DNA of 64,000 bases from NCBI RefSeq assembly GCF_020740795.1, contig NC_067295.1, positions 1,612,501-1,676,500 of the forward strand. The letters run 5' to 3'. Of this stretch, positions 38,301 to 49,100 are shown one piece after another. The position numbers and the translations under genes are program-made. The notes beneath the pieces were generated by a model that searched no databases, had not been told where the DNA came from, and saw only the letters and a program-made list of their open reading frames with translations. Origin of the DNA: Apus apus (lineage: Eukaryota > Chordata > Aves > Apodiformes > Apodidae). The stretch's first letter is position 1. Each line of letters begins with the position of its first letter.

Positions 38301-41300
38301 ACTTGTTCAGGCCTCCTTACAGGGACAAGAAAATCAGATTGCAGAAAGCTTTCAAAAGAGATTTAAGGTTTTTTCAGGTTCAACCATCCATCATATTCAT
38401 ATAAACACTCTTTTTTAAGGTATCTGTTTAGATGTGAAACCAGTGTGTGGTTTTAGTACTTCCAGCCCTCTGGGAAGGTGCTTTTCCCTCACAACATCAA
38501 AGGAAACAGTAGAGTGGGTTTCTTTGTTCCAGTGGGAACATGTGGGCTGGGATCTTTGGGGGCAAGAGCTGCATGGAGCTCAGTCTGTGGATGTGGCAGG
38601 TTACAGTGGCCAGGGTGTCTGTCCAGCAGCCTTGAGCCTGCCCAGCTGTTTGGTGCCATTCCCTGGGACTCATGGAGTGTTTGTCTTTCTAGCCCTTCAG
38701 ACTATGCAGGCACAGGGAGCTGTGTGCAGTACTTTGCTAATGTTGGGAAAGCAAATCTTGATGTTCTGCAAAGAGACTCATCCCAGAGGAAACAGCTGCT
38801 CTTGGAGGCCTTGGCATGTTTGGTAGGTGATGAGGGGACAGCTCTGCACAAGGCTGGGGACAACTTGAGGTTGTCAGCAGGAGCAAGAATGCTCTTCTAC
38901 AGTGTCACCCAACACCTCTGTCTTGTATTACTCCAGAAGATTCCTGGCACACAAATAAATGAGGAAAATGCAGAGATTCTGGGACGTCTGGTTTGTGACC
39001 TGGGTGGTGAATACATTAGAAGTACTGGAGGGAGTTTGCTGAAGCATTTAAGCCAGTGTGGGTCTTTCCTGCCTGACCAAGAAGAGGCTATTAGGAGTGT
39101 CATCAGCAGTGGTAACACTACATTTGGGTATGATATTTTTTTTTCTTCTGGGCATCAGCAAAACAGTTTCCTTAAACAAAACCATTGTCCTGTTCAGACC
39201 TGAGTGAGCTCCAGCCAACCACCTTGACCAGGAACTTGAATAATTTGTTGCTTTTGCATTTCCCACTGGCCCTTTTACATTAATTTGCTTGAATTTATTT
39301 CAGCTGAAAAGTTTAGCTGGAATTCCTCTGAAAAAACACTCTGTCATGTCTATGTCTCACCTGCTCTAGTCATAAAAGCCTTTCCTTTCTTTCTCTTGTT
39401 TTTCCTTTACCAAACTTCTCTCAGACTGAGATGACCTAATGACCACCAGGTGGGCTCCAGCTCTTTGCCAGCCACTGACTTGCAGAAGAACATGGTGCTC
39501 CTCCATGCTTGATGAATTCCTGGCTGTGTCTAACTGGAGCATTGTCCAGGGAGGCAAAGTATTTTCCTTTGCTGTGTCAAATGCCCTGAGATCTTGGCAC
39601 TGAATGGGGTGACAGGAGGAGCAGATACTCCTTGGGGTTTGTGCTTAGGAAAAGAATGTATTTATTAAATGCTATTTTCCCATCCATGCCCTTATTCACA
39701 TTACTAACAATTGTTCTGGCTCTGCTGGAATCAGGTTTTGCATGACAGGAAGTGATGGAGAAGTTTTAGGATTTAAATCTTGTCTTCTCTGAACTTCAAA
39801 TGTTACAAGGCCGTAACCCTGGCACCTTCTACAGGGTCTGGGGTTTTGTTGTTGTTGTTGTTCTTCATCTTCCTCGAAAGCTGATCCCTGCTGATTTTTG
39901 TACACAGGCCTCCTGTCACCTGGTCAGCTTTTACCTTGGACGAGCTCAGTGGGTTGATTCCTGTGTTTGATCACAGCATCTTGCAGAAGGTCCCCAAGGT
40001 GGGTTGCTCATAATGGTGAGGGCTGTTTGGGAAGCACCCCAAGGTGCTGCAGTGTGGATGAAGCATGATGGGGGTTCAGCCCCTGTGTTTTCAGCAGTGT
40101 CTTCACTCAGAAGTGAGGTGCCAAAGAGCATGGCTGGTCTAGGAGCAGTGAGGGCTGCTTGAGCTGCAGCTCCATGTCTGGGTCACTGTCATCTTCTTCC
40201 TGGAACTGTTGGAAGAACACCAGAGATGGGAAGCAGTAGTACCTGTGCACAGTGCTGTGTGAGAAGGCAAAATAGCTTATGGGCCATGAGATACAATAGA
40301 GCTGAAGCTCTATTTGGAAATTTGCCTTTGGCTCAGCAAGGAAAGGTCTCCAGGCTTGTAGCAGCAGGTTCTGCTGCCCAGAGTATTTGAATGATGCCAT
40401 TTCTTGGCTGGGTGAGTAGCAGCTTGTTATGCTGGTGGTACACCCCAGATGGTAATGTTCACCTGATGAAAACATTTTCTTTGCAGGATGCTTTAACTGT
40501 TTGGCTGAAAAACTTTGCCCATGACTCACCTCTGAGCAGGGAGGAGTTGGCCACCATCGTTGAAGAGCTCCTGCCCACTCGGCACAAGCGTGCTGATGGT
40601 ATGGGAGCTCCCTCTGCCCCACCCTGGCAGCATCCCCCTGGGATCAGGGTTGACCCTAGTGCTTGAGGGCCCCCCTAAGTGTGTGTGAGTTGAGCTATGA
40701 AAGCCTGGGGGCAGGTGACCCAGGAGGAGGGTGGTGCCGGGCTCGTGTACCTGCCCAGCTCCAGCAAGGGAGCATCAGAGCTTGCAGCAAAAGGATTTAA
40801 CACTGAGCAGTTTGGTAATTGCCTCAACAGGTTGTCCAGCTGGCAAGGAGATAACAGAGACTGTTCTTGGTGATTCCTTGATGCCAGTGTACTACACACC
40901 TGAGGAGCTACAGGCTTGCCTGCAGAACGTCTCCCTGGACAATTACCTCTCTCAGATACTCACCTACTCCTTCAGTGTTCAGCAATTAGCTGTGCTGAAG
41001 AGGCATCTGGATCAGGTAAGGCCAAGCTGAAGAGTGAATAGTGAAGATCTATTGATGAGACTGCTCAGGGGCTTGTCCAGTTGAGCTAAAGTATCTCCAA
41101 AGACTGAGACTCTCTGGCTTCTCTTCCAATGCTTGACCACCCTTACTGTGAAAAGATCTTATATTTGATATCTAATCAGAATTTTCATTTCCTCCTGGCC
41201 CTCCTCCTTTCACTCTGTACCTCTGAGAGGAGTGCAGCTCCATCCTCCCTATGACCACCCTGGCTTTGGTTTCTTATTCCTTGCAAACCTTTTGGGCTTT

Positions 41301-44300
41301 TCCACGTTAATTTTGCAAAGAGCAGAAGTTGATGAGCACAGGCACAATAACCAGTGTTCCCAGCAGTAATGATGGTCTTTCCACAGACTTACCCTGATGG
41401 GTATCCTGACAGTCTGCTCCCCAAACTGGGCCCTCTCATTGACTTGTTGACCCCTGAGGACTTTTCTAAATTGAAGATAACTTCAGCTGACACCTTGGCT
41501 GCCCTGCTAGGAAATGAACTCTCGAATGACCAGGTGGGAATTTGGGTTGGCTTTCCTGCCCTTGTTTGCTTCCTGGTTTTAGGAGCTGCTGGGTTAGGAC
41601 TAGCTCAGGGGCTTCAGAGATGATTGGCCCATCCCTGAGGTCCAAACAAAGAGATTTGAAATGATTCAATTTTATTTTTATAATGATTGCATTTGTTGTT
41701 TGTTGGTTTTGTTTTTTTTTCCTTTGGGGAATGAAAAATTCTGGTTCAAGTTAACTTTGTGTTTCCAGGCTTCTGTAATAATCAAACTTTATGTTGACTT
41801 GGGAAATGCCTTGAATGCCACTGCCCTGAGGGCAATTGGGACCAGATACTTGTGCCTTCTAAATGCAACTGAGCTGAATAGGATTGACCCCAACAACCTG
41901 AAGTGAGTCCAATACTGTGGTGATGCTCTTGGCTTCTTGCAAAAGCACTTTCCCATCAGCAACTGCAGTTTCCTTTTCTGTCCGCTCAGGGCAAGTAGGT
42001 CTAGAAAGAAACTTAGTACCTGCTGTGTGTCCAGTTTTACAAGCCTGCAGCTCTCCATCCTGCCAGGAAGGGCTCAGGTTTGCAATCCAGCTCCCTCTGT
42101 GGCACCTCAGCTGACAACAGATGTGGTCTGCATGCATGCTTTGATCTAGAAGCAAGAGAGAGTTAATTCAATTCAATTTGAATTATTTTGAAAGACTGCT
42201 AAATGAAATCATTAAATAACTGTATCTTTGCAAGCACATAAACTCCTCATGCACCAGCAGAGCCATCATAACTGAGAAGATGTATCGTTTTGAGCAGGAG
42301 ACTGAGCTGGAATTTTTTTTTCCCCTCAGCTTCTCTCCAGACCTCTTCTGTGTATTAGGGGGAGGGGTTAACCTGTCCTGTGTAGAGAATCCCAGATAGA
42401 CTAGTCCAAAATTTGTTCATGCTGAAGGAAATAACAACTTCTCTCTCCTTCAATCTTCATTTTTCTGCAGACTGGCATCTCTGAATCCTTCAGCCTGTTC
42501 ACAGCTTACAAAAGACATCTTATATGCTAAAGCAAAACGTGCTTTCTCAGACCGGCTCAACTCATCTGCCTATTATCAGCTCATTCTGCCTTACTTGGGT
42601 ATGCAAAGGAACAGGCTGCTGTGGGGAAAGAGGGCTCAGCCAAAAGCTGCAGAGCTGTCAGACACCATCTAAGATGTGGGCGTTTTCAGAGGGAAGTTGT
42701 TACAAGTTTTAGAGAGTTTGGGTCTTTACCAACTTGTAGATGGAATAAATTATTCTTGAAAGATTCTCTACCTGACTTGATGTTGCCCAGATCAGCTGTG
42801 AGGCTGTCACAGGGAAAATCCACCTCATGACTTCTGGGATGGGTAAGATCTGCTAGATCCATGAGAAGTCAAGCTGCTATTGCTTAACTTTTGTCTCGCA
42901 GCCCTTCTCCATGGTGCCAGACATAGACTTTATTTTTTTCCTCTGTCAAGCCAATAATTGTTTCACAGCCTGATTAACTCTTCTTACCCCTCTGTCAGGC
43001 ATCTGGCACTGTCCCAGGTGGGTTTGCTGGCTGACATAATAACACCTCCCAGCAAAAATGAAGCAGCATCCATAGATTTTGCAGTTGGAACTCATTCAGT
43101 TAGAAGTCCCAACCTAATACATTTTGGAGACATCATTCTAGCTCCAGCTTATCCAGATACTCAGCATTGCTCACCTGGGGGCTCTCCATGCATGGATTAA
43201 CTTTCTCTCTTTGCTCCCAGGGGGTGCTCCTGTTGGGGATCTCAGAGCTCTAAGCAAGCACCACGTGAACATGAATGTTGATACTTTGGTGAAGTTAAGA
43301 AGAGACTCTCTGATGGTGAGCAGAATCTTGCAGTCCTTTGACTCCTTGCCTTCCTTTCATGCTGAGTAGTTGGTTTTGGTCACATTGGTGCAAGCCAGAA
43401 ATCACTCCATCAAATTCAGAATGGTGCTAGACCAGGGGGGAGCGGAGAATTGTCCTGAAACTCCTTCAAAATGCTAAGCCAGTCTTGCTGGGAGATTTCT
43501 TTAGAGTAGGCTCTCACAGCAGGAGTGGCAGGAGCAGGGGCCAAGTGTCCACTAGACAACAGTCCACAGCAACGTGACAAATCTTCTAACAATAACACCA
43601 TCAGTTTGGAAGAAAGCCCCGTGATTTGGGCAGGGACTTTGGGCTTGGGTGTAGCAGACTTGTCATCAGAGGACAACAGAAATAGGCTTGGTGGAACCAT
43701 TGTGTTCTCTCCTCTAATCTAAGGCAAGAGTTTCCCGTCTGAAACCACTCACCAGGAATTTGTCTTCCTGGTTCTTCACACTTTTGCTAACAGAAACCAC
43801 AGCAGTTCCTTGATCAGAGGGTATTGTTTCCATTCCTGCTTTTACATCTGTAATTCTTGCTCTTTGTTTTCTCTTAGAGCCTGACACCTTCTGAGGTTAA
43901 GGGCTTGCTGGGGATAAATCTTGGTGATCTGGTGAGCTGGCAGGACAAGTCTCCCATCTGGGAGTGGATCCACATGCAGAAACAATCAGAATTGGATAAG
44001 CTGGACATTGGGCTCACTGGGGGAATACCAGAAGGCTACATCAACATTGTCACACCCAAATTTGTGTGTATGTATCAAGCTAGGACCTCTGATTTATATT
44101 TTGGGGGGGTTACAGCAAGGAGAAAAACTGCCTTGTGAAAGCAATGCTGGCAAAGGGCTGAGGTCCTGCCTCAGCAGGGCTTGTGCCAAGGCCCTGGGGA
44201 GTCCTGCCTGCTGCTCTTGTGCCCAGAGTGCAGAAGCTGTTGACCTGGGCTGCTGCAGACCCCTTGCAGTGGCACTTGTCACTGCCCATCCACCCAGCCC

Positions 44301-44566
44301 ATGACAGCACACTGGGCAGTGCTCAGCTCCTCCCTGGTCACCACAGGTAGAAAGCCCTCAGGAGAAAGCCAAGGATCTCCCCTGGATGTGACATCAAGAG
44401 ATGTTCTCCTCCATGAGGCAATGGTTCAGTCGTTGATTTCTTTGCACTGATGCCCCCTTTTTTTCCTCTAGCACCATCCTCAGCCTCCCTGGGTCCTGTG
44501 GCCATGGAATTCCACCTCCTGCCTGCTCTGCTCCTCAGTTTCCTGATGATGTCTGTCTTGTCTTGA
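26361..44566 (+). CDS. MSLN: MSLN, mesothelin (long, N-terminally extended form)
   Basis: Twenty-eight coding exons: 26361-26403, 29267-29307, 29849-29870, 29990-30017, 30739-30823, 31793-31954, 32368-32570, 33003-33094, 33795-33925, 34049-34170, 34600-34771, 35081-35296, 35379-35549, 36504-36650, 36803-36852, 37684-37804, 38102-38187, 38693-38822, 38937-39127, 39908-39998, 40487-40598, 40831-41015, 41387-41533, 41769-41902, 42471-42598, 43221-43315, 43878-44067, 44472-44566. They sum to 3390 nt (1129 aa) with every phase matching. A signal peptide (GLGFLLLLGWQAAAA) opens the protein. The furin-type site RHKR (residues 800-803) directly precedes the mesothelin core, which begins CPAGKEI. The C-terminus is a GPI-type hydrophobic tail (LLPALLLSFLMM) with no basic stop. 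The core and the block around GFTCAAADEVGEER match the mesothelin family, which forms superhelical repeats at the cell surface. Residues 1 to about 545 have no counterpart in MSLNL; length and GPI signal also recall otoancorin. Synteny and the core favour MSLN. The first four small exons are the least certain. Confidence 0.88.
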
Positions 44567-44999
44567 AAATCTTCCCTCAGGAGAAAGCAAGATGAGGGGG
44601 ACCAGCCTGTGACCTGCTCTGATGTCTGTCAGGGACAGCCAGGGCTGGGGGGCCAGGGGGTGCTCAGTGCTGGCAGCCAGATGCTGCACAGCCCAGAGTT
44701 CACTTCTAGGTACTTTCCTCTTTCAAATCACTCAAAACAAATCAGTGTTCTGGCTGAAGGGAAGATTTCAGGCTCTCCAGAGCAGGATCTTTGCTTGCCT
44801 TTCGTACAGAGCAAGCCCAGGTAAGGCCCAGGCATGTTCCTGCAACACAAACTGTCAATATTTTACTGCACAACCCTGGTGGGCTTGAGGGTGAGCAAAT
44901 TGACTGTTCTGGGTGTTAATGATTGCATTTCTCCAAGAGCCTGATTTCTTGACACTGCCAAGACCCCTGAGCAGGAGTGAAGCTTTCCAGCTGCTTGTA

Positions 45000-45005
45000 A
45001 ATAAA
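45000..45005 (+). terminator. Candidate MSLN poly(A) signal
   Basis: AATAAA lies 434 bases after the MSLN stop codon, with T-rich sequence (ctcttgtcttctcttc) some 50 bases downstream. A second AATAAA at 45614-45619 is an alternative. Confidence 0.5.
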
Positions 45006-45590
45006 TCATGGAACTAAGTAAAAAAGTGCCAGAAGCAAATTGATGAGTTGCTCTTGTCTTCTCTTCATTCAGAGTAGTTCTGCAGGTGTTGGTCCAAATT
45101 CAATGGTCAGGAAGCTCAGACATCCCTGTTTTTTTGGTGTTGACTTACAGAGCTGAGCCTGTTCTCAGCTTCTTCATGGGGAGGATATAAAAACTTGGTG
45201 TATGATTCCTAATGCTTTTTATTTTATTTGTTTCCACTCACTGGGAATTTCTGTCCAAAAAAGCCTCAATATCACCTGTGTCCAGCATTAACAGGTTGAT
45301 CCCCAGCACAAATCTTGATTTGTTTCTTTGACCTTGACTCTCAACAACTGAGAAGCAGGAATCTCCCCAGCCTGCAGGGAAGGAAATTACTGAGTGGAAG
45401 GTCTGCAAGTTGGAGAGAGAAACACTCTCTTGTAGTAGAGCTGTTGGAGGAGGAGACATCTGATAATGAGGAGAGTCAGAGCAAAAGAAGTAGAAAATGT
45501 TTAGATTTAACCTAGCTAGATAAAACTGCACTATGAAGCATGAGGACACATCAAAGGACACATTTGAGTAGGAAAAAAGGAGTTGATTGT

Positions 45591-45596
45591 TTTATT
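45591..45596 (-). terminator. Candidate MSLNL poly(A) signal
   Basis: TTTATT on the plus strand is AATAAA for the minus-strand MSLNL transcript, 584 bases beyond its stop. MSLN and MSLNL converge here, so their 3' ends may overlap if MSLN uses the distal hexamer at 45614. Confidence 0.45.
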
Positions 45597-46179
45597 CTAT
45601 AGCTTTGTACAGTAATAAAGATAAATTATCTCCAATTGATCATCCCTCTAGCAAGGTTTGTGTACACATCTTGATCAAAAATCTCCTAAGTTCATGAAAC
45701 AAGTTAAATATGATTGTGTGGATCTCTGAGCTTCCAGACTGTGGTGCTGGGCCCTGTTCTGCTGCTTCTGCAGTGGCAAGTAACACAGATCCCTGAGTTG
45801 TCCCACTGGTCCAGCAGGTCCCAGTGGGACTGCTTAGAAGTAAAATAACTCCCAGTGCAAGTAGGGCTGGCAGGACTGACCCCTCTGCCAGCAGTGATGC
45901 CTGCTCAGAGCAGGCACTGGTGCTGGTAACTGTGTTACACAGAGCAACTAGGTAGTAAGTACCTGGTGGGTGCTTTGGGCTGGAAAAACACCTGTCCTCC
46001 TTTCACTGCCCAGCCTCAGGAGTAATAAGGAAATCCTGTGCTGGTATCAAGTGGGCAAACTCTCTTCCTTTGCTGGGTTTCTGCTTTCCAGCAGGGAATT
46101 GACCAGCACAGATGTTTTGCAGGATGGTGGAAATGAAAGGCAGGATCCCGTGGGTGAGGAGCTGGAGGTGGTGGCCATG

Positions 46180-49100
46180 TCAGAGGAGCCCCCAGAGAAG
46201 GGAGCTTCCCAAGGCTGCCACCAGGATGGGCACGAGGCAGGAGGAGGGTCTGGATCCTGATCCTAGGTGGAGAAGAGAAATGAGATAGCACTGGATTCTC
46301 CAAACACATGTGAGCTGTCAGGGCAGCAGAGCTGCTTTGGGACTCGGGTACCTGGAGGATCCACCTGTCAGGACAACCCCTAGATGTCACCTGGCCATGA
46401 ATAGCGAGCAGGACTGAGTCTGTCCTTGCTTTCCCCAGTGTAAAGCAGGAATCAATCTGTTTGAATCATCCAAGCCACGGGTGTAGCTCTGTCGGGTTAA
46501 ACAGCTCCTGGTCCTAGGGCTGCTGCAGCAGCGCCTGCTGGGGGACGCTGGGCAGGCCAGATCCCTGCCTTGTGACCAGCAGGCACTGCCTTAACAGAAT
46601 TGTTCCAGCTTCCTGCAGGGTGGTTGAGGGGTTCTGTGTGTGATGAGACATCTCGAGGTGCAGCTGCAGGGGGGCTGCAGGCAGTGTGCTGCAGACCCAG
46701 GGGCTGTAACACCCTGGAGAGACCCTTTGTCTAGCCAGGAGCTACTTGGGGTTTCTTGTGGACAACAGCACACCAGTACTGAGTCTGCCCAGGAACAAGG
46801 TGGATCAGCTGCTCCTTGGGGGTCAAGACTTCTGCCCCACCATCAGTTCCTAAGCCTTTCCGGACTCTGAGCATTTGTGTCTTACCAGCTTCAGGCACCA
46901 CGTGGATGTATCCATCAGGTGTTGGTCTCGGGGTCTCTGGCACGGCTGTGGGTGTCTTTTCAGTGGTCTCACTGCTGGTGGTGGTGGAAGAAGGGCTGGG
47001 AGGTGCTGGAGGGGCACTGGTCGTGCAAGGCAATGTTGTAGTCTCGGCCACTGAGGAGACAACACTCTTCTGGGTGGAGATGGTGGAGCTGGGAATCAAG
47101 GTGGGCTTGTGAGGAGAGAGGTTAATTTCTGTGGCTGTGGAGGTGGCGGGTGGAGAGGTGGAGTTAGGGGCAGGGGTGCTGGGAGGGTTGTGGGTGCTCA
47201 GGGTGATGGTGCTATGGGTGGCAGGAGTGGGGTGGGTGGTACCCCCAGGTGCTGGAGGGCTCATGGACACCAAGGGTGTGCTGGTGTTGTGGAAGGTAAC
47301 AGCTGGGTTAGTACCAACACTGGGGGTGGTGGTCCCATGAGCAGCGGGTGGGACGGAGCTGGGAGAGGTGGTGTTGGACTTGACAGCAGTGAGGAGGGTG
47401 GTGAGGAGGGTGGCACCAGGAGGGGTGGCCTTACTTGAGCTGGCAGACTGGTGTGTGGAGCATGGGATGACAGAGCCTGTAGTGAGAGCAGGTTGGATGG
47501 AGGTGGGAGCAGGTTGGGTGGCAGAGAAGGGAGCAGGTTGGGTGGTGGAGGTGGGAGCAGGTTGGGTGGCAGAGAAGGGAGCAGGTTGGGTGGTGGAGGT
47601 GGGAGCAGGTTGGGTGGCAGAGAAGGGAGCAGGTTGGGTGGCAGAGAAGGGAGCAGGTTGGGTGGCAGAGAAGGGAGCAGGTTGGGTGGAGGTGGGAGCA
47701 GGTTGGGTGGCAGAGAAGGGAGCAGGTTGGGTGGAGGTGGGAGCAGGTTGGGTGGTGGAGGTGGGAGCAGGTTGAGTGGAGGTGGGAGCAGGTTGGGTGG
47801 AGGTGGGAGCAGGTTGGGTGGTGGAGGTGGGAGCAGGCTGAGTGGCAGAGAAGGGAGCAGGCTGAGTGGAGGTGGGAGCAGGTTGGGTGGTGGAGGTGGG
47901 AGCAGGTTGGGTGGAGGTGGGAGCAGGTTGGGTGGAGGTGGGAGCAGGACCCCCAGCAGCACTGGGGGAAGCACTGGAAATGCTGTCTGGGGGGGTTGGG
48001 CTGAGCGTGCTTGGGGTGGGGGCCTCAGAGGGGCTGGTGCTTGAATTAGAGGTAGGGTGACTGCTCATGCCAACAGGGATGGGGGCAGTGGTGAGGGTGG
48101 TGGGCATGGGGACAAGGTCTGTGGTGCTGGCTGAGGCAGTGGGGTGAGGAGGGGTGTGAGTCCCTGTGGGGTTGGGCTCCACCATCCCCCCTTGCAGGCC
48201 AATTCCCAGGATACAGTCCAGCTCCTGCTGGGACTGTCTCTTCACCCAGTCCACCACCACCGTCTCGTTTTCAGCTGCCTTCAGGTAATGGAGGTTTTTC
48301 CCAAGCAAATTTTTCACATCCATGATGCTGAGTTTCTGCAACACAAACACATCATCTTTGCTCATCCTCAGCACCACCACCAAGTGCTTTTCTAATGGGA
48401 CTGCAGAGCAAGTCCTAACTTCCAAAAGAAAGTTTAAAAGGGTAAAGAAACAGGGCCTTGGTGATGTGATGGGGCTGTGGCCTCTCCCCACAGTCAGCCC
48501 TGCAGATTCCCAGGGAGGTACCTGCAGTTCCTTGGGATTTAGGTTAAGGAAGGTGCCCATGTCCATGTTTATGGCAGTGCCTCTCTTAGCCAAGCTTTTC
48601 AGGTCATCTGCTGGAGCTCCACCTTGAAGAAAGTATAGGGGACACCTAGACACGTGCAAACACTGCCAGCACTTTTGGAGGGGCTCTGGAGACTGCCAGG
48701 TGTGTCTCTAGGGTGGCTGAACCCCCCCGGCAGAAGAAGGGGTGTCCCACCTCCATTGCTGTGGGAAGGAAGGTGAAGGCTGAAGCACCTACCCAGGTAT
48801 GGCCAAATGTGGCAGTAATAGACACTGGTGGACTCAGCCTTGTCACCAAAGACCTCATGGGCTTTTCTGTAGAGCTGGTCCTTCTTCGTTTGAGAGCAGG
48901 AAGAAATGTTTAACTGCCCAGCAGTCCTGGGAAGAGAGAAGGTCACAGGTTAGTGCTGGGGGCACCACCCCAACCACAGGTAAAGCCCTTTTGTTGGTGG
49001 GAGGAGACAAGTGGACTGTCCCTGCCTGCAATGCTGGGGGCTCAGGAGTTGGGAGCAGGACAGGGATCCCATTTTGCTGCCTGCAAGTGGGCACAGCCAA

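Noticed and set aside
38478-39203. Single 241-codon exon in MSLN
   Set aside because: The frame is open through an intron by chance. Clear splice sites and matching exon lengths in MSLNL (127 and 191 nt) show two exons.
26361-44566. Calling the plus-strand gene otoancorin (OTOA)
   Set aside because: Length and GPI tail fit, but the position between CIAO3 and MSLNL, the furin site and the mesothelin core favour MSLN.
46731-46885. Reading MSLNL on through the frame to a stop near 46731
   Set aside because: A strong donor (GCTG|GTAAGAC) ends the exon at 46886. The next acceptor at 46262 gives a proper GPI-type tail in phase, while the read-through residues look random.
47451-48044. 197-codon plus-strand Gly/Arg/Ser repeat frame
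   Set aside because: It is the antisense shadow of the MSLNL VNTR, where unit lengths divisible by three keep all frames open.
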